This document shows, piece after piece, positions 54,722 through 63,598 of a stretch of DNA of 64,000 nt. Source of the stretch: a bacterium M00.F.Ca.ET.205.01.1.1. GTDB lineage: Bacteria > Pseudomonadota > Alphaproteobacteria > Rhizobiales > Rhizobiaceae. Location of the stretch: assembly GCA_004791255.1 (NCBI GenBank), contig SRUQ01000011.1:175487-239486 (forward strand), read 5' to 3'. The notes below the pieces were generated by a model. The model did not search any database, was not told the origin of the DNA, and saw only the letters and a list, made by a program, of their open reading frames with translations. The number at the start of each line of letters is the position of its first letter. Position 1 is the first letter of the stretch. The translations under genes were made by a program, and so were the position numbers.

Positions 54722-55420
54722 ATGCAAGCCGAAGCCATAATGACTAAGCCAATTGTCGGCGTCGACCCGGCCGCATCAATCGCCGAGGCGGCCGGGCTGA
54801 TGCTCTCCAGAAAAATCAGCGGCTTGCCCGTCATTCGCGGCGACGGCATGCTGGTTGGGATCGTCAGCGAAGGTGATCTGCTGCGTCGGGGAGAGTTGGG
54901 CACTCAGCGCAAACGCCCACGCTGGCTGGAGTTTCTCGTCCGCCCCGGAAAAGCCGCAGACGAGTATGTCCGCGCCAATGGCCGACGGGTTGAAGAGGTG
55001 ATGTCGCAAGATGTCGCCACGGTATCCCCCACCGCACCGCTGGCCGAGGTCGTCGAGCTCATGACGCGCCGCCACGTCAAGCGCATCCCGGTTATCGATG
55101 GCGGTAAAATCGTCGGCATCATCACCCGCTCTGATCTCCTGCGGGTATTGCTCAGCGTCCTTCCGGATGGGGCTCCTGCAGCAATCGATGACGAACAGAT
55201 TCGACAGAACATCATTGCCGAGCTTGCGACGCAGAAATGGGCCGGCAATGACTTGATCAACGTGATGGTGAACAAGGGCGAGGTGAGACTCAGCGGCGCC
55301 ATTTTCGACGAGCGCGAGCGCCAGGCGGCCATCGTCGCCGCCGAAAACGTCGCCGGCGTCAAGGCTGTCGAGGATGACCTCTTTTGCGCCGATCCGCTGT
55401 CCGTCATCCTTGTTTCGTAG
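54722..55420 (+). CDS. CBS-domain pair with BON domain
   Basis: Protein of 232 residues: CBS domain 1 (about 5-60, MTKPIVGVDPAASIAEAAGLM), CBS domain 2 (about 93-150, MSQDVATVSPTAPLAEVVELM), and a C-terminal BON domain (INVMVNKGEVRLSGAIFDERERQAA). CBS pairs bind adenine nucleotides; BON domains bind lipid or protein. It is expected in the cytoplasm; the role is unknown. ATG 54722 is placed after the anaerobox; longer frames run through it. Confidence 0.92.
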   Translation: MQAEAIMTKPIVGVDPAASIAEAAGLMLSRKISGLPVIRGDGMLVGIVSEGDLLRRGELGTQRKRPRWLEFLVRPGKAADEYVRANGRRVEEVMSQDVATVSPTAPLAEVVELMTRRHVKRIPVIDGGKIVGIITRSDLLRVLLSVLPDGAPAAIDDEQIRQNIIAELATQKWAGNDLINVMVNKGEVRLSGAIFDERERQAAIVAAENVAGVKAVEDDLFCADPLSVILVS

Positions 55421-55598
55421 CATTGAGACGACCAGGCGAGTTTGTCGAGAATATCGGCATCACCCGCGAAGGGCGTACTGGAGAGCGCCCTCACGCGCCA
55501 CTCGCGCATCTCGGTGCTGCGGACCGCCTGCACAACACGTTCGGTCCGTTTCCGAAGATCGGATGATGCCTTTGATTCAGTCCGAGCGCTCGACGGTT

Positions 55599-55868
55599 CT
55601 ACCGTTGTCCGGCCGCATGCTGCAGCCGTGCGATCAAGTCCCGGTTGCGGCAATAGTCTGGCGGGTTATCGGCTTGCTGGTGTTCATCGAGCCAAGTCGC
55701 GCATTCATCCTGGTGGCCACAGGAGCGGCAGCGGTCCACTGCCCGGTGCGTGACGGCCGCATGGTCGGGTACGATTTTCAGTTGTCTGTCGACGCCCAGC
55801 TTCCGCATCATGCGATCCATCAAGGCGGTTCTGGCATCGACTGAAATTAGGTAATCGAGAAGGGTCAT
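55599..55868 (-). CDS. DUF6455 family protein
   Basis: Protein of 89 residues. The conserved part is AVDRCRSCGHQDECATWLDEH with three cysteines, a histidine and a later Cys (PDYCRNRDLI), suggesting a metal or Fe-S site. ATG 55868 is chosen because the longer reading to 55979 would translate the FixK box at 55921-55934. Function unknown; the box places it in the low-oxygen regulon. The 178 nt between it and the CBS-BON gene hold no gene. Confidence 0.83.
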   Translation of the reverse strand: MTLLDYLISVDARTALMDRMMRKLGVDRQLKIVPDHAAVTHRAVDRCRSCGHQDECATWLDEHQQADNPPDYCRNRDLIARLQHAAGQR

Positions 55869-55920
55869 GCTGATCTCTCCTGCCTGCTGGCCATCATTGT
55901 CATGCTGACGGCCGGTGGCG

Positions 55921-55934
55921 TTGATCTCGATCAA
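55921..55934 (-). promoter_or_regulatory. FixK/FNR box (DUF6455 gene)
   Basis: TTGAT-CTCG-ATCAA, a perfect consensus match, 52 nt before the DUF6455 start. Confidence 0.9.
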
Positions 55935-55997
55935 CAGGCCGCCGAGAAGGAACCGCTTACCGGCAAGCAGTTTCCCCACCGCGGCCTATGATCCTGG

Positions 55998-58616
55998 TTA
56001 TGCCGAATGAGACTTAGGTCCTCTGTCGATCAGCTGTCCTGCGTGCTTACGGCGCGAGTGGCGGCTCTCTTGCTCGAAGAACCAGCGCTTGGTCGCCTCC
56101 GAAGCCAGTAGATAGAGCGCAGTGATTGCGAAGAGCCCGGCAAGCACGGGCAGCGGCAAAGGCACGAAGCCGAACCAGGCTGCAAACGGGAGATAGGGGA
56201 TTATGATCGCGACAGCCCCGACACCCAATGTAAGCCAGGCAAGCAACGGGCTTGGGCGGCTCGCCCAGAAGGCCCTGTGCGTGCGCACAATGAGCACGAT
56301 GGCAAGCTCTGTCAGCAACGATTCGACAAACCATGCAGTCTGGAATGCGGCCTCCGTCGCATGTGCGAAGAACAGAAGGAACGCGAAGGTCGCGAAGTCG
56401 AACAGCGAACTGACCAGGCCAAAGGTGATCATGAACCGCCGCACAAAGCGGATGTCCCAGTGGCGAGGCCGGCGCAGTTGGTCGGCATCGACGTTGTCGC
56501 TTGCGATGGCGAGCGAAGGAACATCAGAAAGGAAATTGTTGAGAAGGATCTGCTTGGCCAGAAGTGGCAGGAAAGGCAGGAACAGCGAGGCGACGGCCAT
56601 GCTGACCATATTGCCGAAATTGGCACTGGTAGTGATGGAAATGTATTTCATAGTGTTGGCGAATGTCTTGCGGCCATCGTCGACGCCGCGCACGAGCACA
56701 CCCAAATCTTGCTTGAGAAGGATGAGGTCGGCCGCCTCGCGCGCGACATCGACAGCGGTATCGACCGAGATGCCGATGTCAGCCTCGTGGAGAGCCGGCG
56801 CGTCATTGATCCCGTCGCCGAGGTAACCGACGACATGCCCCCTGCTCCGCAATGCCTGAACGATGCGCTCCTTCTGGTTGGGATCGATCTCGACGAAGAG
56901 ATCGGTGTGTTGAACGCCTGCGAAGAGCGCGCTCTTCGTCAATTTCGACAAGTCCTCGCCGGTCATGATCCTGTCGGCGCGCAGGCCGACCGCCTGGGCG
57001 AGATGCGCTGCAACGTAACGATTGTCGCCCGAAATCACTTTCACCGCGATGCCGCGGTGGGCGAGCTCTGCAAGCGTCTCCTTGACACCTTCCTTTGGTG
57101 GGTCGAGGAAAAGCAGGAAGCCCGCGAAGGCGAGATCGACCTCGTCTTTCCTGCTGAATGTTTTCCGGCTCTCAAATCGACGGATTGCCACGCCCAGAAC
57201 ACGGTAGCCATCCGCACTCCAGCGCCGGAACTTCTCATCGATCGCTGTGCGGTGCGTCTGATCGAGAGGTTCCAGCCCCTTGGCCGTGCGAACGAAGCCG
57301 CAGGTCTCCAGGACATTTCGTACGGCGCCTTTGGTGACCAGAATGTCTTCGGCATCCTGGTGCCGCACAACTACGGACAGCCGCTTGCGGATGAAATCAT
57401 AAGGGATCTCGTCGACCTTGGTGAAAGCGGCCAATGATGCGCCCTTGCCCGGCGCAGCGGCGATCGCTTCGTCCAGCGGGTTCTTCAGTCCGGTCTGCAT
57501 GGCCGCATTGAGACGTGCCCAAAGCAGGATGTCGGTTGACGGATTGCCATCAACATCGAGCCATCCGTCGAGGTGGATGACGCCTTCCGTCAGCGTGCCG
57601 GTCTTGTCGGTGCAGAGCAGATCCATGCTACCCAGATTCTCGATGGCATCCAGACGGCGCACGATGACGCCGTTGGCCGCCATGGCGCGAGCGCCTCGAG
57701 CTAGCGTGACACTGATGATGGCCGGAAGGAGTTCGGGCGTGAGGCCAACCGCGAGTGCCAGCGAAAACAGCAGCGATTCAATCAGCGGTCGATGCAGCAT
57801 CAAGTTGGCGAAAAATACCAGAATGACAATCGCCAGCATGATCTCGGTCATCAGATAGCCGAATAGTCTGATGCCCCGGGCAAAGCCTGTTTCCGGGATC
57901 TGTCGCTCCAGGGCCGCGGCAATGGATGAGAATTCAGTGCGGGCGCCGGTTGCCGCCGCAAGCACGGTTGCGGTGCCGCTGCGGACCGATGTGCCCGTGA
58001 AGACCGCATTGCTGCGCTGTGCTACGGAAGCCTCCGGCATTGACCGCCCCGGTGCCTTTACAACGGGAAAGGTTTCGCCGGTCAGCACGGCCTCGCTGAC
58101 ATTGAAATCGCGCGCGTCCAGAATGATACCGTCTGCCGGAATGAGGTTTCCGGCCGAGAGGCGGATCAAGTCGCCCGGCACGATATCTTCGGCGGCAACC
58201 GCGCACTCGACGCCGTCACGCAACACAACAGCCTTGCGCGAGATACGCTGCTTCAGTGCTTCGGTCGCCCGCGACGCACCGTACTCCTGGGTGAAGCTCA
58301 GGACGCAGCTTGCCAGCACGATTGCGCCGATGATCGCAGCCTCCTGCCCCTCCCCGACGAAGGCCGATACGCTGGCCGCGAAAATGAGGATCAGGACCAG
58401 CGGGCTACGGAATTGGCGGGCAAACACGACCAGGGCCGACGCGCTTGACTTCGACGCCGGGGTGTTGCGGCCGAATTTTGCGAGCCGCGATGCGGCCTCG
58501 GAGGCGGCAAGGCCCGAGGCAGACGTATCGAGGCGTCGCAGGAGGTCATCGGTCTCCATCGACCAATAGGCATCGTCGTCTGGTGAAACGGATTGCCGGT
58601 CGACTTCGTCTAACAT
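55998..58616 (-). CDS. mgtA: P-type ATPase, MgtA-like magnesium transporter
   Basis: P3-type ATPase of 872 residues with an N-terminal cation-ATPase domain, phosphorylation motif LLCTDKTGTLTEG, the P-domain GDGINDAPALHEAD, and six C-terminal transmembrane helices. The length and helices (LPFLPLLAKQILLNNFLSD) match MgtA/MgtB. Its ATG shares one base with the stop of the upstream universal stress protein, so both come from the FixK-box promoter at 59491. Magnesium is inferred from family only. Confidence 0.9.
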   Translation of the reverse strand: MLDEVDRQSVSPDDDAYWSMETDDLLRRLDTSASGLAASEAASRLAKFGRNTPASKSSASALVVFARQFRSPLVLILIFAASVSAFVGEGQEAAIIGAIVLASCVLSFTQEYGASRATEALKQRISRKAVVLRDGVECAVAAEDIVPGDLIRLSAGNLIPADGIILDARDFNVSEAVLTGETFPVVKAPGRSMPEASVAQRSNAVFTGTSVRSGTATVLAAATGARTEFSSIAAALERQIPETGFARGIRLFGYLMTEIMLAIVILVFFANLMLHRPLIESLLFSLALAVGLTPELLPAIISVTLARGARAMAANGVIVRRLDAIENLGSMDLLCTDKTGTLTEGVIHLDGWLDVDGNPSTDILLWARLNAAMQTGLKNPLDEAIAAAPGKGASLAAFTKVDEIPYDFIRKRLSVVVRHQDAEDILVTKGAVRNVLETCGFVRTAKGLEPLDQTHRTAIDEKFRRWSADGYRVLGVAIRRFESRKTFSRKDEVDLAFAGFLLFLDPPKEGVKETLAELAHRGIAVKVISGDNRYVAAHLAQAVGLRADRIMTGEDLSKLTKSALFAGVQHTDLFVEIDPNQKERIVQALRSRGHVVGYLGDGINDAPALHEADIGISVDTAVDVAREAADLILLKQDLGVLVRGVDDGRKTFANTMKYISITTSANFGNMVSMAVASLFLPFLPLLAKQILLNNFLSDVPSLAIASDNVDADQLRRPRHWDIRFVRRFMITFGLVSSLFDFATFAFLLFFAHATEAAFQTAWFVESLLTELAIVLIVRTHRAFWASRPSPLLAWLTLGVGAVAIIIPYLPFAAWFGFVPLPLPVLAGLFAITALYLLASEATKRWFFEQESRHSRRKHAGQLIDRGPKSHSA

Positions 58617-59428
58617 CAATACGACATGAAGCGGCCGATGCCGCTCTCTTCGACCAGCGTGCGGGTGATGCCGCCGAACGCCCATTCCCGTAACCGGCTG
58701 TGGCCATAGGCGCCGGAGACGATGAGGTCCGCATGGATCGAGCGTGCGAATGTCAGCAACCGCTCGCCATCAGCTTCGCCGGCGATCAGTTCGGTCCGTG
58801 CCTTGATGCCATGGTGCTTGAGAAAGACGGCGACATCAGCAAGGCTGTCACGAATGGTTTCATCGCGGTCGGTATCCATTGTAGCGACAACCACCTCGTT
58901 CGCCTTGGCCAGAAAAGGCACTGCGTCCGCTATCGCTCGCCGTGCCTCCCGGGTGTCTTTCCAGGCAATCAGCACGGTTCGTGCCGGGACATGTTCGACA
59001 TTGTCCGCTGTGACCAGGACTGGCCGCCCGGCACCGAGTGCAAGGCTGCCGATGTCCACGGCGCGAAAGACATTTTCTCCGCTGCTGCCGGCGGTCACGA
59101 CAAGGTCGGCCGCCCTGGCCGAAACGCTGAGGAACCGGGTCGGGCTGCAAACAGCTTGGCCCCATTCGCTCGATATTGAGGCAGGAACCAGACGCTCGAA
59201 CTCGGCACGCAATTCGGCAAGCCGCTTTTCGATTTCTCTTCGCTGGATCTGCATGATCTCGCCCTCGTAGACCATTCCGTCGCTGGTCGCGACCAGGGGC
59301 GGGACATCGGCCGCCGCCAAGCCGACGAGACGGGCTCCGAACCGTTCCGCCAATTCGATCCCCACCCTCACGATAGGCGCAGGAGGCGCATCGATGGCGA
59401 GGTTCACGATGATTGACTTGTAGGACAT
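58616..59428 (-). CDS. Tandem universal stress protein
   Basis: Protein of 270 residues with two Usp domains. The first has a degenerate nucleotide site; the second ends with the ATP-binding type motif GAYGHSRLREWAFGGITRTL. ATG 59428 begins the usual first strand (YKSIIVNLAI). A FixK box lies 62 nt upstream. It is coupled to mgtA. Usp proteins under FixK/FNR control are typical of low-oxygen regulons. Confidence 0.92.
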   Translation of the reverse strand: MSYKSIIVNLAIDAPPAPIVRVGIELAERFGARLVGLAAADVPPLVATSDGMVYEGEIMQIQRREIEKRLAELRAEFERLVPASISSEWGQAVCSPTRFLSVSARAADLVVTAGSSGENVFRAVDIGSLALGAGRPVLVTADNVEHVPARTVLIAWKDTREARRAIADAVPFLAKANEVVVATMDTDRDETIRDSLADVAVFLKHHGIKARTELIAGEADGERLLTFARSIHADLIVSGAYGHSRLREWAFGGITRTLVEESGIGRFMSY

Positions 59429-59490
59429 TGCGCGACCTTTCGCTGAACGGTGAAATGCATGATGAATTGCATTCGCCAGCATCGGATGCC

Positions 59491-59504
59491 TTGATGCGCG
59501 TCAA
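59491..59504. promoter_or_regulatory. FixK/FNR box (usp-mgtA; possibly fixL)
   Basis: TTGAT-GCGC-GTCAA, one mismatch from consensus, 62 nt before the universal stress protein gene and 26 nt before the proposed fixL start, too close to activate that start. Confidence 0.85.
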
Positions 59505-59530
59505 AGACCGCCAACGCGTCTCGATCCGTT

Positions 59531-61150
59531 TTGAGTGAGCGGCAGGAAGTGATAGTTAGGCCTTGCAGCACCGGCTCGAACCAGGAACCTCAGGTGATCC
59601 AAGACGAAGCGCTCAGTTTGTCGCCCGGCGGGACGACACTGAAATCACTGTTATCGCAAATGTTCGATCAGGCTCCGGGCTTCATAGCTCTCCTGCAAGG
59701 ACCAGACCATGTCTTCGAACTGACCAATGCCGCCTACCAAAGGCTGATCGGGCACCGGCAAGTGATTGGAAAGTCGGTGCGCGAGGCCTTTCCGGAACTT
59801 GACGGGCACGAGTTCTTCGAACATCTGGACCATGTGCACAAGACCGGCGTGGCCTATAGGGGCCAAGGCGTGAAGGTCGGCCTTCGCAACAACGACGGCG
59901 GGCCGATAGAAGAGCGCATCCTGGATTTCGTCTATCAGCCGATCAAGGCCGACGATGGCCGTATCACCGCGATCTTCATTGAAGGCACGGATGTCAGCGA
60001 CCTGTCCTTTGCAAATGCCGCGCTTCGGTTGCGTGAGGATCATTTGCGTTCGATCCTGGCGACAGTGCCCGACGCGATGGTCGTCATCGACGAACGGGGC
60101 CTGATCCAATCCTTCAGCACTGCCGCCGAGACGCTGTTTGGTTACCAGTCAGGCGAAGTGATTGGTCAGAACGTCAAGATGCTGATGCCCGCACCATATC
60201 GTGGCGAACATGATGCCTATCTGCTCCGCTACCTGACGACGGGAGAGCGCCGGATCATCGGGCTCGGCCGCACCGTGACCGGGATGCGCAAGGACGGCTC
60301 GACCTTCCCGATGGAGCTTTCCGTCGGCGAGATGCATCCGGGAACCGGCCGCTTCTTTACCGGTTTCTGCCGCGATCTGACAGAACGCCACCGGGCGGAA
60401 GCGAGAATCCAGGAGCAGCAGCAGGAACTGCTCCACATGGCGCGGTTTACCGCGCTCGGCGAAATGGCCTCGACACTTGCGCATGAGATCAACCAGCCGC
60501 TCACGGCCATCACCAACTATCTCAAGGGCAGTCGTCGCCTGCTCGAGAAGAGCAGTGAAGAGAACGCGCCCGTGCTGCGGGATGCGCTGGAAAAGGCGGC
60601 TGAGCAGGCCCTGCGGGCAGGAGACGTCATTCGTCATCTCAGGGATTTCGTTGCAAGGGGCGAAAGCGAGCGTCAGGTCGAACGACTGCCGGCGCTGATC
60701 GAAGAAGCCGCTTCCCTGGCCTTGGTCGGCGCTCGGGAGATAAATGTCGTCGTCGGCTACAAGCTGGACCCTGCCGCCGAACTGGTCTTGACCGACCGCA
60801 TCCAGATTCAGCAGGTTCTGCTCAACCTGATGCGGAACGCGGTGGAGGCCATGCAGGACGCGCCGCGCCGCGAATTGAAAGTCACAACTGTTGCCCGGGA
60901 TGACGGGATGGCCGAGGTGAGCGTGATCGATACCGGCCCGGGCCTCGCGCCGGAGATCTCGGCCCAACTTTTTCAGCCATTTGTCACGACCAAAAAGCAG
61001 GGTATGGGTGTCGGCCTCTCCATCTGCCGCACCATCGTGGAATCGCACGGCGGTCACATATGGGCCGAGGCAACACCGACCGGCGGGACCGCTTTCCGGT
61101 TCACCTTGCGCATTGTGGAGAAGGAAGAGGTCTCAGATGGCCGGGATTGA
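59531..61150 (+). CDS. fixL: Oxygen-sensing histidine kinase FixL
   Basis: Soluble FixL of up to 539 residues. An N-terminal PAS domain (about 45-155) precedes the haem PAS domain (about 170-285), where H227 in GEHDAYLLRY is the haem ligand and the R of IIGLGRTVTGMRKDG is the distal arginine. The kinase part has H318 (LAHEINQPLTAI), N-box NLMRNAVEAM and G-boxes DTGPGL and GMGVGLSIC. Low O2 activates phosphorylation of FixJ. The TTG 59531 start is uncertain. The last 14 nt overlap fixJ. Confidence 0.94.
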   Translation: MSERQEVIVRPCSTGSNQEPQVIQDEALSLSPGGTTLKSLLSQMFDQAPGFIALLQGPDHVFELTNAAYQRLIGHRQVIGKSVREAFPELDGHEFFEHLDHVHKTGVAYRGQGVKVGLRNNDGGPIEERILDFVYQPIKADDGRITAIFIEGTDVSDLSFANAALRLREDHLRSILATVPDAMVVIDERGLIQSFSTAAETLFGYQSGEVIGQNVKMLMPAPYRGEHDAYLLRYLTTGERRIIGLGRTVTGMRKDGSTFPMELSVGEMHPGTGRFFTGFCRDLTERHRAEARIQEQQQELLHMARFTALGEMASTLAHEINQPLTAITNYLKGSRRLLEKSSEENAPVLRDALEKAAEQALRAGDVIRHLRDFVARGESERQVERLPALIEEAASLALVGAREINVVVGYKLDPAAELVLTDRIQIQQVLLNLMRNAVEAMQDAPRRELKVTTVARDDGMAEVSVIDTGPGLAPEISAQLFQPFVTTKKQGMGVGLSICRTIVESHGGHIWAEATPTGGTAFRFTLRIVEKEEVSDGRD

Positions 61151-61751
61151 TCTGGTGCACGTGGTTGACGACGATGCCGACGTGCGCAAGTCACTCGGTT
61201 TTCTTCTGGCGACCGCAGATTTCGCCGTGCGCCTGCACGAATCGGCCACAGCTTTTCTCTCGACGGCGACGGATAACCTCGACGGCTGCATTGTCACCGA
61301 CGTGCGAATGCCGGGCATAGACGGAATCGAGTTCCTGCGCCAGCTCAGAGCAGGCGGGCATACAAATCCGGTTATTGTCATGACGGGCCATGCCGATGTG
61401 GCGCTCGCCGTGCAGGCAATGAAGGATGGCGCCTCCGATTTCATCGAGAAGCCGTTCGACGACGAAGTACTGATCGAGGCGATCCGCTCCGCGCTGGCCA
61501 ACCGCAACCAGGTCAATGCAGCACATCCGCAGTCCGCGGCTATCCGCGGGCGACTGTCGACCTTGTCAGAGCGCGAGCGGCAGGTGCTGGACGGGCTCGT
61601 GTCGGGTCTGCCGAACAAAACGATCGCCTATGACCTTGGAATCAGCCCGCGTACGGTCGAGATCCATCGCGCCAATGTCATGAGCAAAATGGGCGCGGGC
61701 AGCCTGTCACATCTTGTGCGCATGGCGTTGATCGTGGAATCCAGACCCTAG
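61137..61751 (+). CDS. fixJ: Response regulator FixJ
   Basis: Protein of 204 residues with receiver domain (DDDAD at 11-15, phospho-Asp in CIVTDVRMPGIDG, K in EKPFDDE) and a LuxR-type HTH (LSERERQVLDGLVSGLPNKTIAYDLGISPRTVEIHRANVMSKM). Phospho-FixJ normally activates fixK and nifA. No fixK lies within this window; only FnrN is present, so FixK is expected elsewhere. Confidence 0.96.
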   Translation: MAGIDLVHVVDDDADVRKSLGFLLATADFAVRLHESATAFLSTATDNLDGCIVTDVRMPGIDGIEFLRQLRAGGHTNPVIVMTGHADVALAVQAMKDGASDFIEKPFDDEVLIEAIRSALANRNQVNAAHPQSAAIRGRLSTLSERERQVLDGLVSGLPNKTIAYDLGISPRTVEIHRANVMSKMGAGSLSHLVRMALIVESRP

Positions 61752-62020
61752 GGAGCGCCTTCGAGAGGGTTGCGAATTCTGGCCTCGGCCTTCTCCTCCC
61801 CCCAATCGCGCCAGTGGGTCGGCCGGATGTCGACACGGGCGCCACTGGCGGTATTCTTCCAGCCGTCATTCACCCTTCTACAGGCAAAAACAAGAGCGTG
61901 CTCGCCGTCTTCGTCGAAGACGGCGAGTTCGAGATCGCGACTGAACGGAGCGCTCTGGATTGGTTTCCACATCGCGTCAAAATCTTCGCAAAGGGTGCGT
62001 CGCGCCTTGATCTGCATCAT
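61748..62020 (-). CDS. Hypothetical protein
   Basis: Protein of up to 90 residues, recognisable only as the type of short rhizobial protein with a WKPI.SAPF opening and a C-terminal RPTHWRDW; no function known. The conserved part begins at an internal ATG (61972). The end overlaps fixJ by 4 nt tail to tail. Upstream it merges into the SDR remnant. Confidence 0.65.
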   Translation of the reverse strand: MMQIKARRTLCEDFDAMWKPIQSAPFSRDLELAVFDEDGEHALVFACRRVNDGWKNTASGARVDIRPTHWRDWGEEKAEARIRNPLEGAP

Positions 62021-62054
62021 TTTCTGGTATCGCCAAACAGGCACGCACGTTGCC

Positions 62055-62216
62055 GGGCGTCGAACTGCTGCGGGTCACAGTTCCTGCGGCAGACGCCATA
62101 TCGCTATCGTTGGCAATCACATGCGCGCCGCGGGCGGCCCAATCGATTGCGATCGCAGCGCCGATACCTGATCGGGCGACCGTCGCGATTGCTGCCTTTT
62201 GCCTGAAATGCCTCAT
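62055..62216 (-). pseudogene. Truncated short-chain dehydrogenase remnant
   Basis: From ATG 62216 the frame reads AAIATVARSGIGAAIAIDWAARGAHVIAND (quoted in part: SGIGAAIAIDWAARGAHV), i.e. the first Rossmann strand and glycine motif of an SDR, with the usual TGxxxGIG changed to TVARSGIG. After about 45 residues the similarity stops and the frame runs into the neighbouring hypothetical gene. The rest of the dehydrogenase is absent. Confidence 0.65.
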
Positions 62217-62317
62217 GATCTCACTCCGTCGTCGGCGTCCATCTTAGGCCGGCTGCCGCATCAGAATTTGATTGCCGTCAAACGCCGCATGATTGGAGCG
62301 ACCTCGTCGTGCGCCGG

Positions 62318-62331
62318 TTGATCATGATCAA
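62318..62331 (+). promoter_or_regulatory. FixK/FNR box (lipoyl-like gene)
   Basis: TTGAT-CATG-ATCAA, a perfect fully palindromic consensus box, 50 nt before the lipoyl-like gene. Confidence 0.92.
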
Positions 62332-62381
62332 GGACTGTCGCGGCGAGGGGAATATCGTTCGTCCACACAAGGAGGATTGCG

Positions 62382-62630
62382 ATGCAGTACATCAAGGCCG
62401 ATGAAGCGCTATGGGCATCCAGCATGTTGCCCGAGGGCATCTTGGAGCGTTGGTTCATTGCCAGCGGTGACACCATCAAGGCTGGTGAGCGGATAGCCGA
62501 AGTCCGCGTTGAAGACGCGTTGCACGAGATCATCGCTCCGGCAGCTGGCCGCGCGACCATCGTCGCAACAGCGAATGCCGTCATTGAACCCGGTTCGATC
62601 CTGGCAACTCTGGAAGCGCAGTCAGCCTAA
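62382..62630 (+). CDS. Stand-alone biotin/lipoyl-like domain protein
   Basis: Protein of 82 residues forming one biotinyl/lipoyl-attachment-type beta-barrel (PEGILERWFIASGDTIKAGERIAEVRVEDALHEIIAPAAG, partly quoted). At the tip of the hairpin, where a Lys is modified in true domains (xDKA or MKM), the sequence reads VEDALHE, so no modifiable lysine is visible. AAGGAGG precedes ATG 62382. A perfect FixK box 50 nt upstream indicates low-oxygen induction. Function unknown. Confidence 0.85.
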   Translation: MQYIKADEALWASSMLPEGILERWFIASGDTIKAGERIAEVRVEDALHEIIAPAAGRATIVATANAVIEPGSILATLEAQSA

Positions 62631-62686
62631 CGCACTCGACGTCTCGCCGCGATGATTGCGCTCATCCCTCAACAACGTGGCCTCGA

Positions 62687-63040
62687 TCATGGCTCCTGTA
62701 TGCTGGCTATGTAGGCGATGATCGCGTCGATCTGCTCAGGGCTGGCAATCCATTCAGGCATGTCAGGATGGCCGGTTGAAATGCCCTCGGCGAGAGCCTC
62801 CTCGAGATCCGCGATCGGATAGCGCTTTGACAAGGTGCGAAACGCCGGGGCGTCAGGATGACTGCTCCTGTCGGTTTCTCCAATGGCGTGGCAGCGGGCG
62901 CAATTGGTTTCCACCAACGCCTTTCCGTGATCCGTTACGCTCTCGGCCACGGCGGGCAGCGCGGATCCGAGCAACACCGCTGCAAGCACGGAAACCCGTA
63001 GACGACGCCTGTGACTATCATTGCTGGTGCGGGTGGTCAT
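62687..63040 (-). CDS. Small periplasmic cytochrome c
   Basis: Protein of 117 residues: signal peptide (LRVSVLAAVLLGSALPAVAES), one CxxCH haem site in NCARCHAIGE and a Met-bearing loop (GHPDMPEWIAS). A class I mono-haem cytochrome. ATG 63040 has GGAGG 9 nt upstream. It lies 25 nt downstream of the phasin gene and is probably transcribed from the same FixK-box promoter. It could feed the cbb3 oxidase or NirK. Confidence 0.9.
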   Translation of the reverse strand: MTTRTSNDSHRRRLRVSVLAAVLLGSALPAVAESVTDHGKALVETNCARCHAIGETDRSSHPDAPAFRTLSKRYPIADLEEALAEGISTGHPDMPEWIASPEQIDAIIAYIASIQEP

Positions 63041-63065
63041 GGTTGCCGGCCTCCGCATTTGCGAT

Positions 63066-63449
63066 CTACACGACTGTCTTCGCCGCCACGTCCTCGATTG
63101 CAGTTCTGGCATGCTCATGCAAACGCCTCGCCGTTTCAGACGCGAGCTTAGACGTCAGCGCAGCGACCTTGCCGGCTTCGATGGCGTATTCCGATGTCGC
63201 ATTCTGCAGGAAGGCCGCAACGATGTCGAAGGTGTCATTGAACTCCGAGCCGGCGGTGAGATCATCGGCCAGCTTGGCATCCTGCTCGTAACGGTGCTTG
63301 AGAAACGCTAGTGTTTCGATGTGATAGCGCATTATTGCCTTGAAGGCGTGCGCATGAAGAGACGTCGCAGCGAGGAAGACCTTCCGGCCTTCTTCTGCCA
63401 TCGGCAACAGTTGCATGCCCAATTGCGACGGCGCCGGAAGGGTCTGCAT
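63066..63449 (-). CDS. Phasin family protein
   Basis: Helical protein of 127 residues with the phasin pattern (MAEEGRKVFLAATSLHAHAFKAIMRYHIETLAFLKHRYEQD region; amphipathic repeats with regular Ala/Leu spacing). Phasins coat polyhydroxybutyrate granules; some act on other surfaces. ATG 63449 is placed downstream of the FixK box at 63524, whereas the longer reading starts within that box. Confidence 0.85.
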   Translation of the reverse strand: MQTLPAPSQLGMQLLPMAEEGRKVFLAATSLHAHAFKAIMRYHIETLAFLKHRYEQDAKLADDLTAGSEFNDTFDIVAAFLQNATSEYAIEAGKVAALTSKLASETARRLHEHARTAIEDVAAKTVV

Positions 63450-63523
63450 GATCGATACTCCGTGAGAGGCGGTGCAAACGAAAGTCTGCGCCCATGACGC
63501 TAACCCCATTCGTCGCCGGCTCA

Positions 63524-63537
63524 TTGATCCGGATCAA
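63524..63537 (-). promoter_or_regulatory. FixK/FNR box (phasin-cytochrome c)
   Basis: TTGAT-CCGG-ATCAA, a perfect consensus box, 74 nt before the phasin start. Confidence 0.92.
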
Positions 63538-63598
63538 CCGGCGTAGCATCTTTGCCGGTATGTAGAGCAATCGAGCGTCACTGATCTCATCGCCGCGT

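Noticed and set aside
54904..55653. Minus-strand frame of 249 codons across the CBS-BON gene and the following gap
   Set aside because: Mostly antisense to the CBS-BON gene, low-complexity Ser/Arg composition. The part in the gap (55421-55598) resembles coding slightly but has no start, stop or domain of its own.
59491..59531. FixK box as activator site for fixL
   Set aside because: Only 26 nt separate the box from the proposed TTG start, too little for a promoter; it fits the divergent usp-mgtA operon better unless fixL starts further downstream.
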